Below are positions 37,736 to 49,509 of a stretch of 50,405 nucleotides of DNA, in pieces. The position numbers and the translations under genes are program-made. The stretch lies in NCBI GenBank assembly GCA_030267965.1, contig BRYA01000831.1, positions 36,380 through 86,784 on the forward strand. Reading direction: 5' to 3'. This DNA comes from Triparma columacea. Taxonomy: Eukaryota > Sar > Bolidophyceae > Parmales > Triparmaceae. How positions within the stretch are numbered: position 1 is the stretch's first letter; every line of letters begins with the position of its first letter. The notes under the pieces were generated by a model that worked only from the letters and a program-made list of their open reading frames with translations, did not search any database and had not been told where the DNA came from.

Positions 37736-38843
37736 TTACACAACCTTGAAGTCCCACTCCTCGTCTTGAATCTGTCTCAAGTACCTCGTCCCCTTTGCTA
37801 TATTATTCCATTCCTCTTTGGCAATTTTGAAAGTATCGTCAAATTTACATTTAAGTTTCTCCTTAAGTAAACCAACGTCCTCACCACCTGAAATGTCAAG
37901 ACCGGGGAAACCGACACCGAGGAGCTGAGGACCACGAGAGGGGAGCCAGAATAGAAACGGACTGTAACCGTACGCAATTCCACCAATCGGTGCGCGGAGC
38001 TGTTGGCGGGGGGGGGAGTCTTAGGAAGCGAATTTTTGGAGACGCCACACCCCCCAACGCCCAAACCGATGCCCCCCCCCCCTTGCTCACCTTGACCCTC
38101 AACCTCTCAACGAACTTGGACTTTGAGGTGAACCAAGTGTAGGACCCGAGCTCGTAAAGCCAGACGACCGGGAGAAGGTTGATGACCTTCCCCTCCTCCT
38201 CCGCGTGGTCTATGACGAGCTGAAAGAACCTCTTCCTCCTTGACCAGTCCACTCTCCCTCCCGTCCCAATGGTGGAAAAACCGCTAGGCACCAAAGTTAT
38301 GTCCCGGTTGGAACGGAGGGCAAGTTTGATGTCAGAGACGTTCTCGGCGAACTCGAAACCGCTAGAACCGGCAAGCAGCCAGCAGAATTCAGCGAGAAAT
38401 GGCACGAGGCAAACATTCTTTGAACCGAGTATCACAGGGCTTGCGTGCTCAGTCTGTCCGAGGTGCTTTGACCTCTCTTTTAACACGAAATACAGCAAGC
38501 TCAAAATGCCGTTACCAACTCCGTGTGGTTCGTTCAGGAAAATAATCTGCTTCTCGCTCAGTTTCTTCTCCCCCCCCTTCTCCCCTGTCCAAGCGACGAC
38601 CTGCTTCTCCGCCGGCTTGTGCCACCTCAAGCACGCCCCGGTGAAGCTGAAGAGGAGCATCTCTTGGAGCCTCCGAGGGAGGCCGGGCCTAGCGAATCTC
38701 CCATACCCGTTCATCCACATGAACCTAGTAATTCCAAAGTAAGTGAGGTAAGCCCTCAAGAGCTTAGAATAAGTCTCCGCGGTCAGAGACTTCTTGGAAC
38801 AATATATCACGAGACCAGTCGTCATCCCACACCAGGTTCCCAT
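37736..38843 (-). CDS. DGAT2-like acyltransferase
   Basis: Exons complement(join(37736..37999, 38091..38843)), 338 residues from the first ATG of the main exon; an in-phase upstream exon is possible because a CCCTCAG acceptor sits directly before this ATG. Motifs: IFLNEPHGVGNG, the DGAT2 H-block with EPH as in plant enzymes rather than HPHG; then LVPSGFSTIGTGG near the usual LVPGG position; and an exon 2 start LRAPIGGIAYGYSPFLFWLPSRGPQ. DGAT2-family enzymes put a third acyl chain on diacylglycerol at the ER, making storage oil; some members make wax esters or act on monoacylglycerol. An N-terminal hydrophobic segment precedes the block. The intron holds both a C9 run and a G11-12 run. Convergent with the exchanger. 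Confidence 0.85.
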
Positions 38844-39211
38844 GACTGAGGGGAGGGGGAAAACAGTTAGAACAAAAGGACCTGCAGCAGCGCACACACG
38901 TTACCTCTTTTCCATGTATAGTCAGATAGGATCGAATCAATCGGAGAGAAAGAATCGGATCATAATACTAGATGATTATATGTTATTTAGAACAAAACAG
39001 GATCCATCTCGTGGATTGCCTTAGCAGAAACTTACTTGCCGTCTGGGCAGAGAAACCAAGGAACCAGTTTAGGCTCTCTGATACTTGGCACGGGTACGCT
39101 CATGACCCTCGGAACTACCAACTTAAACCGATTTCTAATTCCTAATTCAGTGAATCTTAATTGGGCCGATTTTGAGTAAGTTGTCCCCACATTTTGAGCA
39201 AAAAAATCCCA

Positions 39212-41195
39212 ATGAAGTTCACCATCGCCGCTCTCTCAACCCTCGCTGTTGCATCGGCATCGTCTTTTGTGCAAAAAGAGCAAGGCGTTGACGTCTTCGC
39301 AAGGTAAGGATCCCATTATTTCTTGGAAGAATCCAAACTCGTCGTCCGACCCTCCCACTGGTCTTTGTTTATTCCCTCCCTAATCCCACCCCGATACCCA
39401 CAGCCCCAACTGGGAGAAGACCGCCCGTGCCACCGCCGCGGACATGGTCGACGTGAAGGTCGTCCTCAAGCATGATGCCGCCCGTGTTTCACTCCTTGAG
39501 GAGAAGGTGAGGGGGGGAACAGACAAGAGCACATCACGGGAGAAACAGACAGGACCACATCACGGGAGAAACAGACAAGACCACATCACGGGAGAAACAG
39601 ACAAGACCACATCACCGATCGCTAATTAAAGCCACCATCCCTGCTCGTCGCAGCTCATGGAGGTTTCCGACCCCAGGTCTCCCGTTTATGGGCAGCACCT
39701 CTCCATTGAGGAGATCAAGGACGTTCTCTCCCTCTCCCCTCATTCCACTTACAAGGTGGAGAACGTATTGAAGGGCTACAATACGACCAGCTTCGAGACG
39801 AACAAGTACGGAGACATTATCTCTCTTTCCATGAACGCTGCTGAGGCCGAGAAACTCTTCAACACTGAGCTTTACCACCACAGTCACAAGGACGCCCCAT
39901 CCAACATGCCCACCTCTGTGATTCGTGCCACCAAGCCTTACCATGTGCCCTCCTCCATCGCCGACGAGGTTGCCATCGTAGAAAATCTTCTCCGCTTCCC
40001 CCGCCTGGAGTTTGTCCCCACTGCCATCCCTGAGCGCTACGCCCCCCCCGCCTTCGCGGGGCTCGAGGCCGACGACGAGTTCAGCAGCTGCGGAACCAAG
40101 TGCACTGGTTACACCACCCCCGCCGTCCTCCAGTCGAGGTACGGATACCCCACCGTCAACCCTGAGGACGTTGCCTCTGGAAACCGCATGGCCGTTGCGG
40201 AGTTCCAGTTCCAGTACTACGACGATCCCGACCTCGAGGCCTTCTCCGACGCCTGCGGTCTCGAGAACACCGTTGAGGTCGATAGCACTGTGGGAGGCAA
40301 CAAGCCCGCCAAGTGCTCCATTGGAATTCAGGCCTGCGTCGAGAGTCTCTTAGACATTGAGTACATCAAGGCCGTCGCCGGTGCCATCCCCCTTGAGGTC
40401 TACTACTCAGGAACTTTCAGCCTTTACGACTGGGCCGTCCAGGTCAACGACGACAGCAACCCGGCCCAGGTGCAGAGCGTGAGCTACGGAAACGACGAGA
40501 TCCAGCAGACCAGCGATGACTACATGTTCACCACCAACACCGAGTTCATGAAGGCTGGGGCCAGGGGAGTTACCATTTTCTTTGCCTCCGGCGATCAGGG
40601 CGTCTGGGGAAGGTCCGGCACCACCGGAAACGTCTTCCACCCCGACTTCCCCGCCGCTTCCCCTTACGTCACTGCCGTCGGAGGGACGGACTTCTCGACC
40701 AAGTCCGTCATCGGAGAAGAGACCTCCTGGGATGCCTCGGGCGGAGGATTCAGCAACACCTTCGACATTCCTAGCTACCAGAGCGACGCCGTCGCCACCT
40801 ACAAGTCCACTGCCGAGCTCCCTGACGCCAAGTACTACAACGACACCGGAAGGGGTTACCCCGACGTCTCCGCCCTCGGAGGGCAGGTCAACCCCTACTG
40901 CATCGCATTTGGTGGCAAGGGAAGCAAGTTCTCCGGGGTCGCTGGAACCTCCGCTGCCGCTCCTGTCGTCGCGGGAGTCTTCGCCATCCTCAACAATGTT
41001 CGCTTGTCCAATGGTGATGCCGCCCTCGGCTTCGTCAACCCTTGGATCTACCAGAATGCCGATGCGTTCAACGACGTTACCACCGGCACCAACAATGCCG
41101 GGGGCAGACAGCCTGGCTTTGATGCCGCCGAGGGTTGGGACCCTGCAACTGGCGTTGGAACCCCCAACTACTCCTCCATGGAGAAGGCTCTGTAA
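39212..41195 (+). CDS. S53 (sedolisin/TPP1-like) serine peptidase
   Basis: Exons join(39212..39303, 39404..39506, 39654..41195), 578 residues. N-terminal signal MKFTIAALSTLAVASA, then a propeptide with VSDPRSPVYGQHLSIEEI, typical of Pro-kumamolisin domains that keep the enzyme inactive until acid pH. The catalytic domain has Glu 295 and Asp 299 (ACVESLLDIEYI), the oxyanion Asp 379 (SGDQGVWG) and the nucleophile Ser 498 (GTSAAAP). The C-terminal calcium site is visible as NDVTTGTNNAGG and GWDPATGVGTPN. Such enzymes are acid endo- or tripeptidyl-peptidases of vacuoles/lysosomes or secreted. All catalytic residues are intact. The presequence resembles those of the two LHC genes (ASASSF against ASASAF), so plastid import is a weak alternative. 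Confidence 0.93.
39519..39615 (+). repeat. 26-bp minisatellite in peptidase intron 2
   Basis: About 3.7 tandem copies of a 26-bp unit beginning ACAGACAAGACCACATCACG, within the intron between exons 2 and 3. Confidence 0.9.
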
Positions 41196-42118
41196 GGGGT
41201 GTACAGCGAATCTATCTCCGGAAACAAATTGCCTTCAATGTGCTATTTTGAACGATAGAATGAATTGATAGGCCATCACAGTGGGAGTGAAGGATCGGGG
41301 GGGAAGTAGGATAAAAAAGGGAACCGAATTCTCTTGGATCAAAACCTCATTTACAACTCTCTTTCGCGGAGTCAATGCTTTCATTACTGCCCAGCCTTCT
41401 CATCCCAGCAAGGCTAAAAAAAAAATCTGTATTGTCACGTGACCTACGCTCTATCGTAACGCCCCGTCATATATACACAAACTCTCACCTTCATCTTGCA
41501 ATTTGATTGCCGCCAAGGTAGCTAGAAGCTCAGAGCAAGCTTGTCCTTTCGGCTAGGCTTTGGAGGAGGAGAGTCTTGAGTTACTTCTGAAGAAGTGCGA
41601 GGGGTGAGGTTGTGTTAAGGTAAGGATTGACGGATATATATGCCCCGGGAAGGGAGGCAGGGGGGGGGAGAGGCCGAGGGAGGGATGGGGAGAAGGGGGG
41701 AAGGGGAGGGAGAAGGAGAGGAGACTGGGGTGTCCAGGGCTTGTTTTTATTATATCTCGTGTTGGTGGTCGAAACGAGCTGAAATTTTACCATCGTCGGT
41801 CCGCCGTCAGTACTCGTCGACCTGAATTATTTCGGTCTCAAGAATCGACGATGTAGAGAGATAAATATTCAACCCTCAAACTCAAGAATATTCGGCGTTG
41901 TGAAACGGGGCGAGGGGAAGGATTTGAGGAAGAATTTGAGAAAATTTCAATTCACTTTTTGTTTCAATGTAGCGCAATCGCAAATTAATTCCGACGTCTA
42001 ACCCCGCCCTACTTTCGCGCACCCGTAAAATTTCGCGCACTGGCAGGCATTTTTAACTCCCGAAAACCCTCCAAAAAGCACCTTAAGAGGAGTCCTAGCA
42101 ACCTTAACCAACTTCCCG
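41196..42118. other. noncoding region, no gene recognised
   Basis: About 920 bp after the peptidase gene. It includes a CACGTG site near 41437, a G-rich stretch around 41642-41730 (several G4-G8 runs) and AT-rich sequence. No exon, tRNA or other RNA is recognised. It leads into the 155-bp satellite. Confidence 0.4.
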
Positions 42119-43058
42119 GCAAGGCTCCTCCTGCTCGATTGCATAAATACATCTAGTCGACCGATTTGTGCGTGTATACCGACCCGTAACACTTCCACGC
42201 ACCGGCACCACTACCTTTCCTGCAAGGCCTGTCGGTGACTTCCTCCCGTTGAGTACTCTCAATCACCTCCACGGCAACGCTCCTCCTGCTCGATTGCATA
42301 AATACATCTAGTCAAGCGATTTGTGCGTGTAGATCGACCCGTAACACTTCCACGCGTCAGCACCACTACCTTACCTGCAAGGCCTGTTGGTGACTTCCTC
42401 CCGTTGAGTACCCTCAATCACCTCCACTACAACGCTCCTCCGATTGGATTGCATAAATACATCTAGTCGACTGATTTGCACGTGTAGACCGACCCGTAAC
42501 ACTTCCACGCGTCAGCACAAGAACCTTACCTGCAAGGCCTGTCGGTGACGTCCTCCCGTTGAGTACCCTCAATCACCACTGCGGCAACGTTTTTCCTGCT
42601 TGAGCGCGTATATATACCAACACTATCCATACGTACGTGTATACCGACCCGTGACGCTTCTACGCACCTGTATTACTTGCTTGCTTGCAAGGCCTTCTTG
42701 GTGACTTTCCACCTCAGAGCAGTTCCGGCGACCTGAATCACCACCGCGGCAAGGCTCCTCCTGCTTGAGCGCGTATATATACCGACACCACCGATACGTA
42801 CGTGTATATTGACGCGTAACACTTCTACGCACCTACACCACCACCTTACCTGCAAGGCCTGTCGGTGACTTCCTCCCGTTGAGTACCCTCAATCACCACC
42901 GCGTCAAGGCTCCTCTAGCTTGAGCGCGTATATATACTGACACTATCCATACGTCCGTGTATACCGACCTGTAACGCTTCTGCGTGTCAGCACCACCACC
43001 CTACCTGCAAGGCCTTCTCGGTGACTCTCCACCTCAGCGCCCTCACTCAACGCTGCGG
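42119..43058. repeat. 155-bp satellite, six tandem copies
   Basis: Copies start near 42119, 42274, 42429, 42584, 42749 and 42904 (spacings 155, 155, 155, 165, 155). Landmarks in each are CAA(G/C)G(C/T)TCCTC, a TATA-rich or CATAAATAC segment, CCG(A/C)CCCGTAACACTTC, and TGCAAGGCCT(G/T). The first three copies have GATTGCATAAATACATCTAG; the last three have TTGAGCGCGTATATATAC, so there are two subtypes in blocks. The last copy ends 26 bp before the start codon of the following gene. Confidence 0.92.
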
Positions 43059-43084
43059 CATCGCCCGAGGACAACATCGGCGAC

Positions 43085-46000
43085 ATGACGGATCATCACA
43101 TCCATCTCTCTCAGCTGCTTCCGGCAGATGACAAAAACGAGGCCGTGAGCGTGGATATAAGAGAATACAAGTCCATCATCGAAACTCAAAAAAAGAAGAT
43201 TGCAAGGTGAGATGAATCTTTCTGTTGTAAATATTGGTCCGAGATCTGCCTGCATGTGTGCGAAGCAATTGATCAGAGCGACTGAGCACTCACTCCTTCT
43301 TGACACCCTTCCTCCACTTTCAACCCCCCCCTCACTTGCCATGCCCCCCCCCCATCCTCACTCCTTTTTGCCTCTCGTCCCGCCTAAAAACTCGCTCGTC
43401 ACAGCCTTGAGAAAGAGATCACAGGCCTCAAAGCGGCCGCTGCCAATGGAGCTGCTCTCCTTGCTGCCGATGTCCAGGAAGCTGAATCAGTGAGGCGTGA
43501 GACTAGGAAGCTCAAACAAGCTGCCCTCAAGGGCCAAAATGAAAGCGAAAGGATGACTCGAGCTCACAATGAGATCAAAGAATCTCTTCGCGAGAGAGGA
43601 GCAGGTGAGGAGGAGAGCGAGCGAAGATGCCTGAAGTTTGCACACTAACGTATTCACAACACTCCTTTTGCAGTCCTTGAACTTGTCGAAAAGTGGTGGG
43701 ACGTTAAGAGAGAACATTTGGGGATAGGTGAGAGAAAGAGGGACAACGTTTCACAGAGCTTCAAGCTCCTCGTCTTCCCAATACAAGCTCTGCTTAGCAG
43801 TGCCACTTTCCCCACCTTATCAACCAACACTTCACCGTCCGCTTCGCATATAGTTGTCCACGAGCGACCGCAGCTTGTCCTCAACTTCCTCTTGCAAGAA
43901 TCGAATTTAGGCGTTTTCAGGAGGCAGATTCTTGAGGTGGAGAATACTCCCCAGAGGCGCATGACAGTTTTTTGGCAACACTACCTCAAGGGAGGGCGAA
44001 CTATAATTGAATACTTGCTTGAGCTCACCATCTCTCAAGACTCGTCCAGCTTCATAGTTGAAATCAAATCCCTCAAAGAAAAGGACCTGCACAAGCATGT
44101 TAGGGTTAAGCTAAAAAACTTCCTCACAGCAAATGAAAATTCTGTTGGGCAGAGGGCTTTAATTGAGGGAGAACTTAGGTTTGGAGAATACGAGCTGGGG
44201 CAGACAGCTCTGTCCTTGGTTGGAACCATTGAGACAAAAGGAACAAAGGAAGTAGTCAAAGAGGAATCTGGTACTGAAAAGCAAGATGTTGAAATTAAAC
44301 CCGAAGATCCTGTTAGAAAGAGCGCCCTAATGACCATGCTGAAGCACCGAGCATCCAGTTTCAGGAGGCAGTCTGACTTGGACGAAGGGGGGGGGGACAT
44401 CAAGCATCTTGTTTCTTCTGTGAAGGCATTGCTTGTAGATGTTGTGGAAGAGCACTTTCATCAACCAGATGTCATTGATGAGCGCAGGAAGGCTCATTTT
44501 GTTGAGACAATCATTCCCAATAGCCCCCCTCTGACTGCAGAGGAGAATCACATTATCCAAGCTGGTGGTGCATCCCAGAAGGTTTTTTTTTCCAAGGCAA
44601 AAAGGATCAAGGGCTCAATTAAGGAGGGAAGAGATATTGACAAATTCCAGTGGAGGGAAGGTGCAATGGAATGGGGTGGCTTCGTATTGACTGTCGACTT
44701 GGCAGCCGAGGGTGTCCTTGCCTACATCTTGGAGTTGGACACTTACGAGTACTCGGAGAATCACAAGGCAGCGAATGGCGACTTGGTGAGGAAAATTAAG
44801 AAGCAAGTAAATGGCACCAGGACCATGCACCATAGAGTAGGGCTTAAGCTACCTGCTCCATATGAAAATCGTCTGTTCGACACCTGCTTTGCCTGGAAGA
44901 AAGTTAAATTGATGAATGGCAGAAAAGCTTATTTGGTAGGCTGTAGTCCTTTGAGTGCGCAGCAGAGCAGTGAAAGCTTCAAAGAGCCCATCAAGGGAGT
45001 CTTGGTCAAGGCAGAATCAACGGGCTTCCACATCATTACAGAGATTGCTCCCAATGTCTGCAGGTACTGCAGGCTGCAGAATGTTGATCTTCATGTGAAT
45101 TTGCCAAAGCCTGCTCTCGAAAGGCTTGCAAAAAGGCAGCTCCTCGACGCCAACCTTGTGCAGGACATGTACAGGAGAAATTCCAAGAAAGTTGACGCCG
45201 AATTGAGAAGTGCTCTGATTGAGAGGATGAAGCTGGGTGGTATTGAGCTAGGTGAAGAACAGAAAATGATTTTTGAGGAGCTAGAGATGATGTTTCTTGG
45301 CGTCACTGGATGGAAGACTCACAAATCACCCTACAAAGGAGTAGAGATACAGATAAAGACTCTGCAGCAAAAGAAGGGACTACGGAGTATTTCGTCAGCC
45401 AGGGGAGAGAGTGTGGCAGACTGCACTGCAGAGGAAGCAATAGCTTGGTACTTTGACTATTGCAGTAGAGAGAGGATGGCAATCGACAGAGAAGCTGGAA
45501 ACCTTGCCAGAATTGATGTCGAGAAGGGGGAGAGAATGGCGAACGAAAAGCTTGTTGCAACAGTAAAGAAATTGCCCAGACTCTTCAATAATAGGGAGTT
45601 CGTCAACAAAATGTTTTGGAAGAAAGATGAAGAAGGGAACTTGTCTGTAGGGGTGTGGCCAGCTGACGATGTCGTGGACTATGGTGGGTTAGGGAAGTTG
45701 ATCAGGGGGGTAACAAAGGCTTTGTTCACAGCCGAGAACATTGCAAGTGTGGGAGAGATCCCTCAGTGCAAGATTAAACTCGCCCAATATATTGATTCAG
45801 GTGGGTACATCCCAGTCTCACTTGCAAGTAGGTATGCTCCAAAGTCGATCAAAGTCCTCGACGAAATCCCTACCAGTTTTAAGCAAGACAAGGAAATTGA
45901 CAATGCCAGGGTGCAAGCCCTTGCAAGCAGTATAAGGGATTCTAAACAAGAACAAGCATATACCAAGGAGGAAGAGGAATTTATTGCTAGGGGTCAGGAA

Positions 46001-49000
46001 TTCTTCCGCAGGTGCAAGGAGAGTAAAAAATACTATGATTTAAATAGCCCTGATAACAGAGTGAAAATGAAGGGAGTTCACGTTGATGGAGAAAGCCTCC
46101 TCATTGGAGTTTGTAATGCAGTTTTCGATAGCACCCAAGAGGAGGCAGCAGCCTTCGAGTTCATTAAGGATACAAGAGCAAGAGTTGCAGGGTTCAAGGC
46201 GAGGAGGATTATGGACCAAATGGTGAAGGCGTTGAACAGCCATTCTCAGCTTTACTCTAGCACGAGGAGTATGGGGGTTCCTGGATTATCCCTGCGGGAG
46301 TGGAGGACTAAGTGCTGTTGGAAATGGGAGGGAGAAAACCTTTGGGTTGTCTACGACAACACAAACGAGCTTGACGAAATGTACCCACCCAAACAAGGGA
46401 TCGTGCGCGCAAAGAGCAAAAGTACTTGGCTGTTCAAGCGTAGACCAAACATTGGAGGCATTTCACAGACAGACGTCACGTTCATTTCTTTAGTAGATGT
46501 TGCTGGGGTAGTTCCCAACCATGTCATAAATCAAATGGCTGTAAACCATGCCCATAATGTGATTAAAGTTGTCTCCGCCTTTGAAAAGAGCAAGGAAGTA
46601 GACATCTTCAAGAGAAAGGAAATTGTAGACAGGTTAAAGAAGCTGAAACCAGAAAAGCACGAAATAATGCTGAAAGGAATAAGAGGCTTGGAAAAGGTTG
46701 AAACAACCTTCCCTCTTGTAGATTTGTGGTTGAAGATGGAAAGCAAGGGTAAAGGGAGGGGCAAGACTTCCTTCAGAGTTGGCGTTTCGTTGGAGGAGGC
46801 AGCAGCCTACTTCTGGGACTTTAGCAGTCGCGCTCACTATGAAACAACAGGCGACTTTGATAGACTTGTAGATGAAGAAGACAACAACAAAAGAACCTGG
46901 TCAGTAGAAGTTAGTCGAATTCAAAGATTGAAGTCGAACAGCAAGAGGTCCTTCAAAAATTCGATGAAACTCTTTAAAATTGCTGAGGACACCATATACA
47001 TCTGCATGGAACCCATCAAGGACTGGACTAGCAGAGGAAGAAGAGCCTTTGACAGGACAAAGGCTGCAATTCTAGAGAACAGAGGCAGCGAAACAGTCAG
47101 GATGAAGTTCACAAGGAAAAATAGCCTTGAAACTAATGTTGAGATTGAGATTGCAATTGCGTTAGATGAGAGTACAAGTGAGAACTCAACCAAGTTGTCA
47201 CTGTTGAGACATCTTGAAGAGGCTGGGGATGCTGCGAGGTATTTTGCAAGAAGTGTCAGCTTGAAAGACATGACTAGGCAAGTAGCCGAAATATTGGGAG
47301 CAGAATTGATCTGGGACGGAGGAGAAATGGGAGGGCAGAGGCGTACAAGTCAATCCAAGAACGAACACGTTAAGAGTATGTGCACAAGCTGCTTAGCCTT
47401 GGAGGAAGTGGTTAAGAAGCATCCACACTTCCTCACCCTCTTGACAAGGGCTCGACTTTGTGAATACAACATGAATCATTCAATGTCTACCAAGCTTGAA
47501 TGTGTGGAGGAGAAGGAGGCAAGGGTGATTGGCAACAACCTAATGCCTTGTTTGAAGAGCAGAAAAATCACATCTGCTGGAGTAGATATGTGGAGATTGC
47601 AGAACAGGGCTGTTGAGGAGCTCTTTGTGGAGTATCCATGGATGCAGGATCTGTTTGAAACCATGGCAGAAGGGGTTGTTAAGTCTGCTCCTTGGGGGAT
47701 GATGTTTCGTGTACTGATCGGAGCTGCAACAAGCATGCTAGATTTGGTAACTGATATTTTGGTGACCTACATGTTTTGGAAGAAAGGGAATCAGCAAGGG
47801 TACTTTCATGCTTCCCTTGCTTCTTTAGCAGCATCAATGGCAATCCAAATGCTTTGTGTTTACTTGCATTTCAAGCAGTGCGGAATTAGAAGGATGCTGA
47901 GGGAGATCTTTCCTATATTTATTGGTTTCAAACCTGCTGTTGATGCTTACTATGTTGCTGCAGGAGTGGTGGAAGTGAAAGCCGCCGGCGATTCCACTGC
48001 CCACATGACAGCGATAAAAGTTACCGAGATGTTTGCTGAGGCAATTCCTGGTGTGATCATTCAGTTGATGGCAATTGGAACCTCTAGTGAAGAAATTGAA
48101 ACAGCAGCTTGGATCTCTCTCGTTGTCTCACTTCTTTCTACAGGCTTTATTGGAGCGACAATTAGCTACGATTATGACACTGACCCAGAAAAAAGACAAC
48201 ACCTACCAGACTTCTACGGCTATGTACCTTCCATTCCCAAGCAGAGGTCTCTCGTCTTTTTAGCAATGACGTTCTTCTCAGCTGGGATGTTGCTAATCAA
48301 GTGCATGACATTTGTCTTGTTGGGTTTGCTTGGACGTAGGTGGGTTGTTGCCTACATGACAGCAGACCTTTCTCTTTATTTGGTCATAAAGGTTTTCAGA
48401 GGAGACTTCCACTACTGGCTCCCGACTGGAGGTGTGTACAGTGATTTCTTGACGAGCGTGTTTTCAAGATGTTTAGTCAAAATTGTAGTAGACTTTACCT
48501 CTATTGTCCAGTTTAGACACCCAAACGAGGTAGGAGGGATGTACTGGTCTCTCTCGCTCTTTTCTACATTGATAAGCCTTCCAATATCTGTAACAGTGTA
48601 TGAGAAAATTAAGGGGGATGAAAATGTCTCGAACCTGGCATGGTATGTGATATACAGTATTATACCTACGACTCTGTTTTTTTTGGCTCTCTTTGTTAAG
48701 AACATCGATAGGAATTATTTGGGGACATTCTTTAGCCTACAACGAGGAAAAGACTTGACAATAAAATGCTTTCGGACAAGCTCTTTAGACTCTGCAAAAG
48801 CGCACTACTCCTTTGCAGTCACCAAAAAACACTGGGAGGAGATTGAAGAAGAGGTCAGGGGATGGGTGGAAGCCAATTGGAGTAAGTGGGAAGAAGAGAA
48901 GCCAAAGTGGTTGGATGCGAACATGAGGATGAAAATCCCTGTGAACTACATTCCATCTGCAGAAGCAAGGAAGAAGGAGGCACTTAATAGAATATTGACA

Positions 49001-49123
49001 CTGAATCAACTAAAACGGGGGAATACAAGAGAAGCAAGAAAGGCAAGGATTTCGCCAATAAAAGCAGAGGAATTGGTTGGAGGTTCTTTAAGAAGTTTGA
49101 GTAATCTGGGCAGGAAAGTGTAG
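43085..49123 (+). CDS. giant START-like / multi-pass membrane protein
   Basis: Exons join(43085..43206, 43405..43604, 43674..43727, 43854..49123), 1,881 residues; if the last, in-frame 126-bp intron (43728-43853) is retained, 1,923. Exons 1-3 encode a coiled-coil-like Lys/Glu/Ala-rich head. The central 1,100 residues contain repeated blocks of about 200 residues that look like START-type lipid-binding domains, for example EEAIAWYFDYCSRER, EEAAAFEFIKDTRAR, EEAAAYFWDFSSRAH and QTDVTFISLVDVAGVVPNHV. From about residue 1,330 come eight or so membrane helices (MLDLVTDILVTYMFW; EMFAEAIPGVIIQLMA), faintly like XK-related scramblases. The end is charged with EEEKPKWLDANMRMKIP. A lipid-sensing or lipid-moving membrane protein is plausible; function unproven. 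Confidence 0.85.
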
Positions 49124-49509
49124 TGGCTGGGAAGAAGTGCCAGGTCCTGGGGGAATGAAGAAGAAGAAGCAGGAGATAATCAGGCAGGAGGTGCCGGAGT
49201 GAGGAATTGAATGATCAGCAAATCCACGTGGAGAGCTGAGGAAGGATGGAGGAGGAGAAAGAAGAAGAGAAAGAGGTCAGGGTTGGAAAGGGCCAATAAA
49301 GAAGGGACAGTGAAAAGATTTAATTGTTGGATACAATAACCTTTACTTTTTAACTTTGTGTTTGACTTTGTGTAAGGTACAGGGCAAAGCACAGGCGTAT
49401 CCTCGGGATCAGCACCGAGTGGGGAGACTTGTGTTTGAGTTTGGGTTTGTGTAAGCAGGCGTATCCTTGGGATCGGCATCGAGTGAAAAGACTTGTGAGA
49501 GTGGGAAAG
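49124..49509. other. subtelomeric spacer with a 64-bp-period duplication
   Basis: No gene recognised. A direct repeat begins CAGGCGTATCCT at 49392 and again at 49456, covering about 44 bp with a few changes (including GGGATC and CGAGTG). Confidence 0.6.

Noticed and set aside
41640..41760. G-rich stretch with several G4-G8 runs, considered as a G-quadruplex regulatory element
   Set aside because: G and C homopolymers are common throughout this window; nothing ties this one to a gene start.
42623..42855. Minus-strand frames in the 155-bp satellite (for example RVNIHVRIGGVG)
   Set aside because: 155 is not a multiple of three and the frames are broken between copies; no coding signature.
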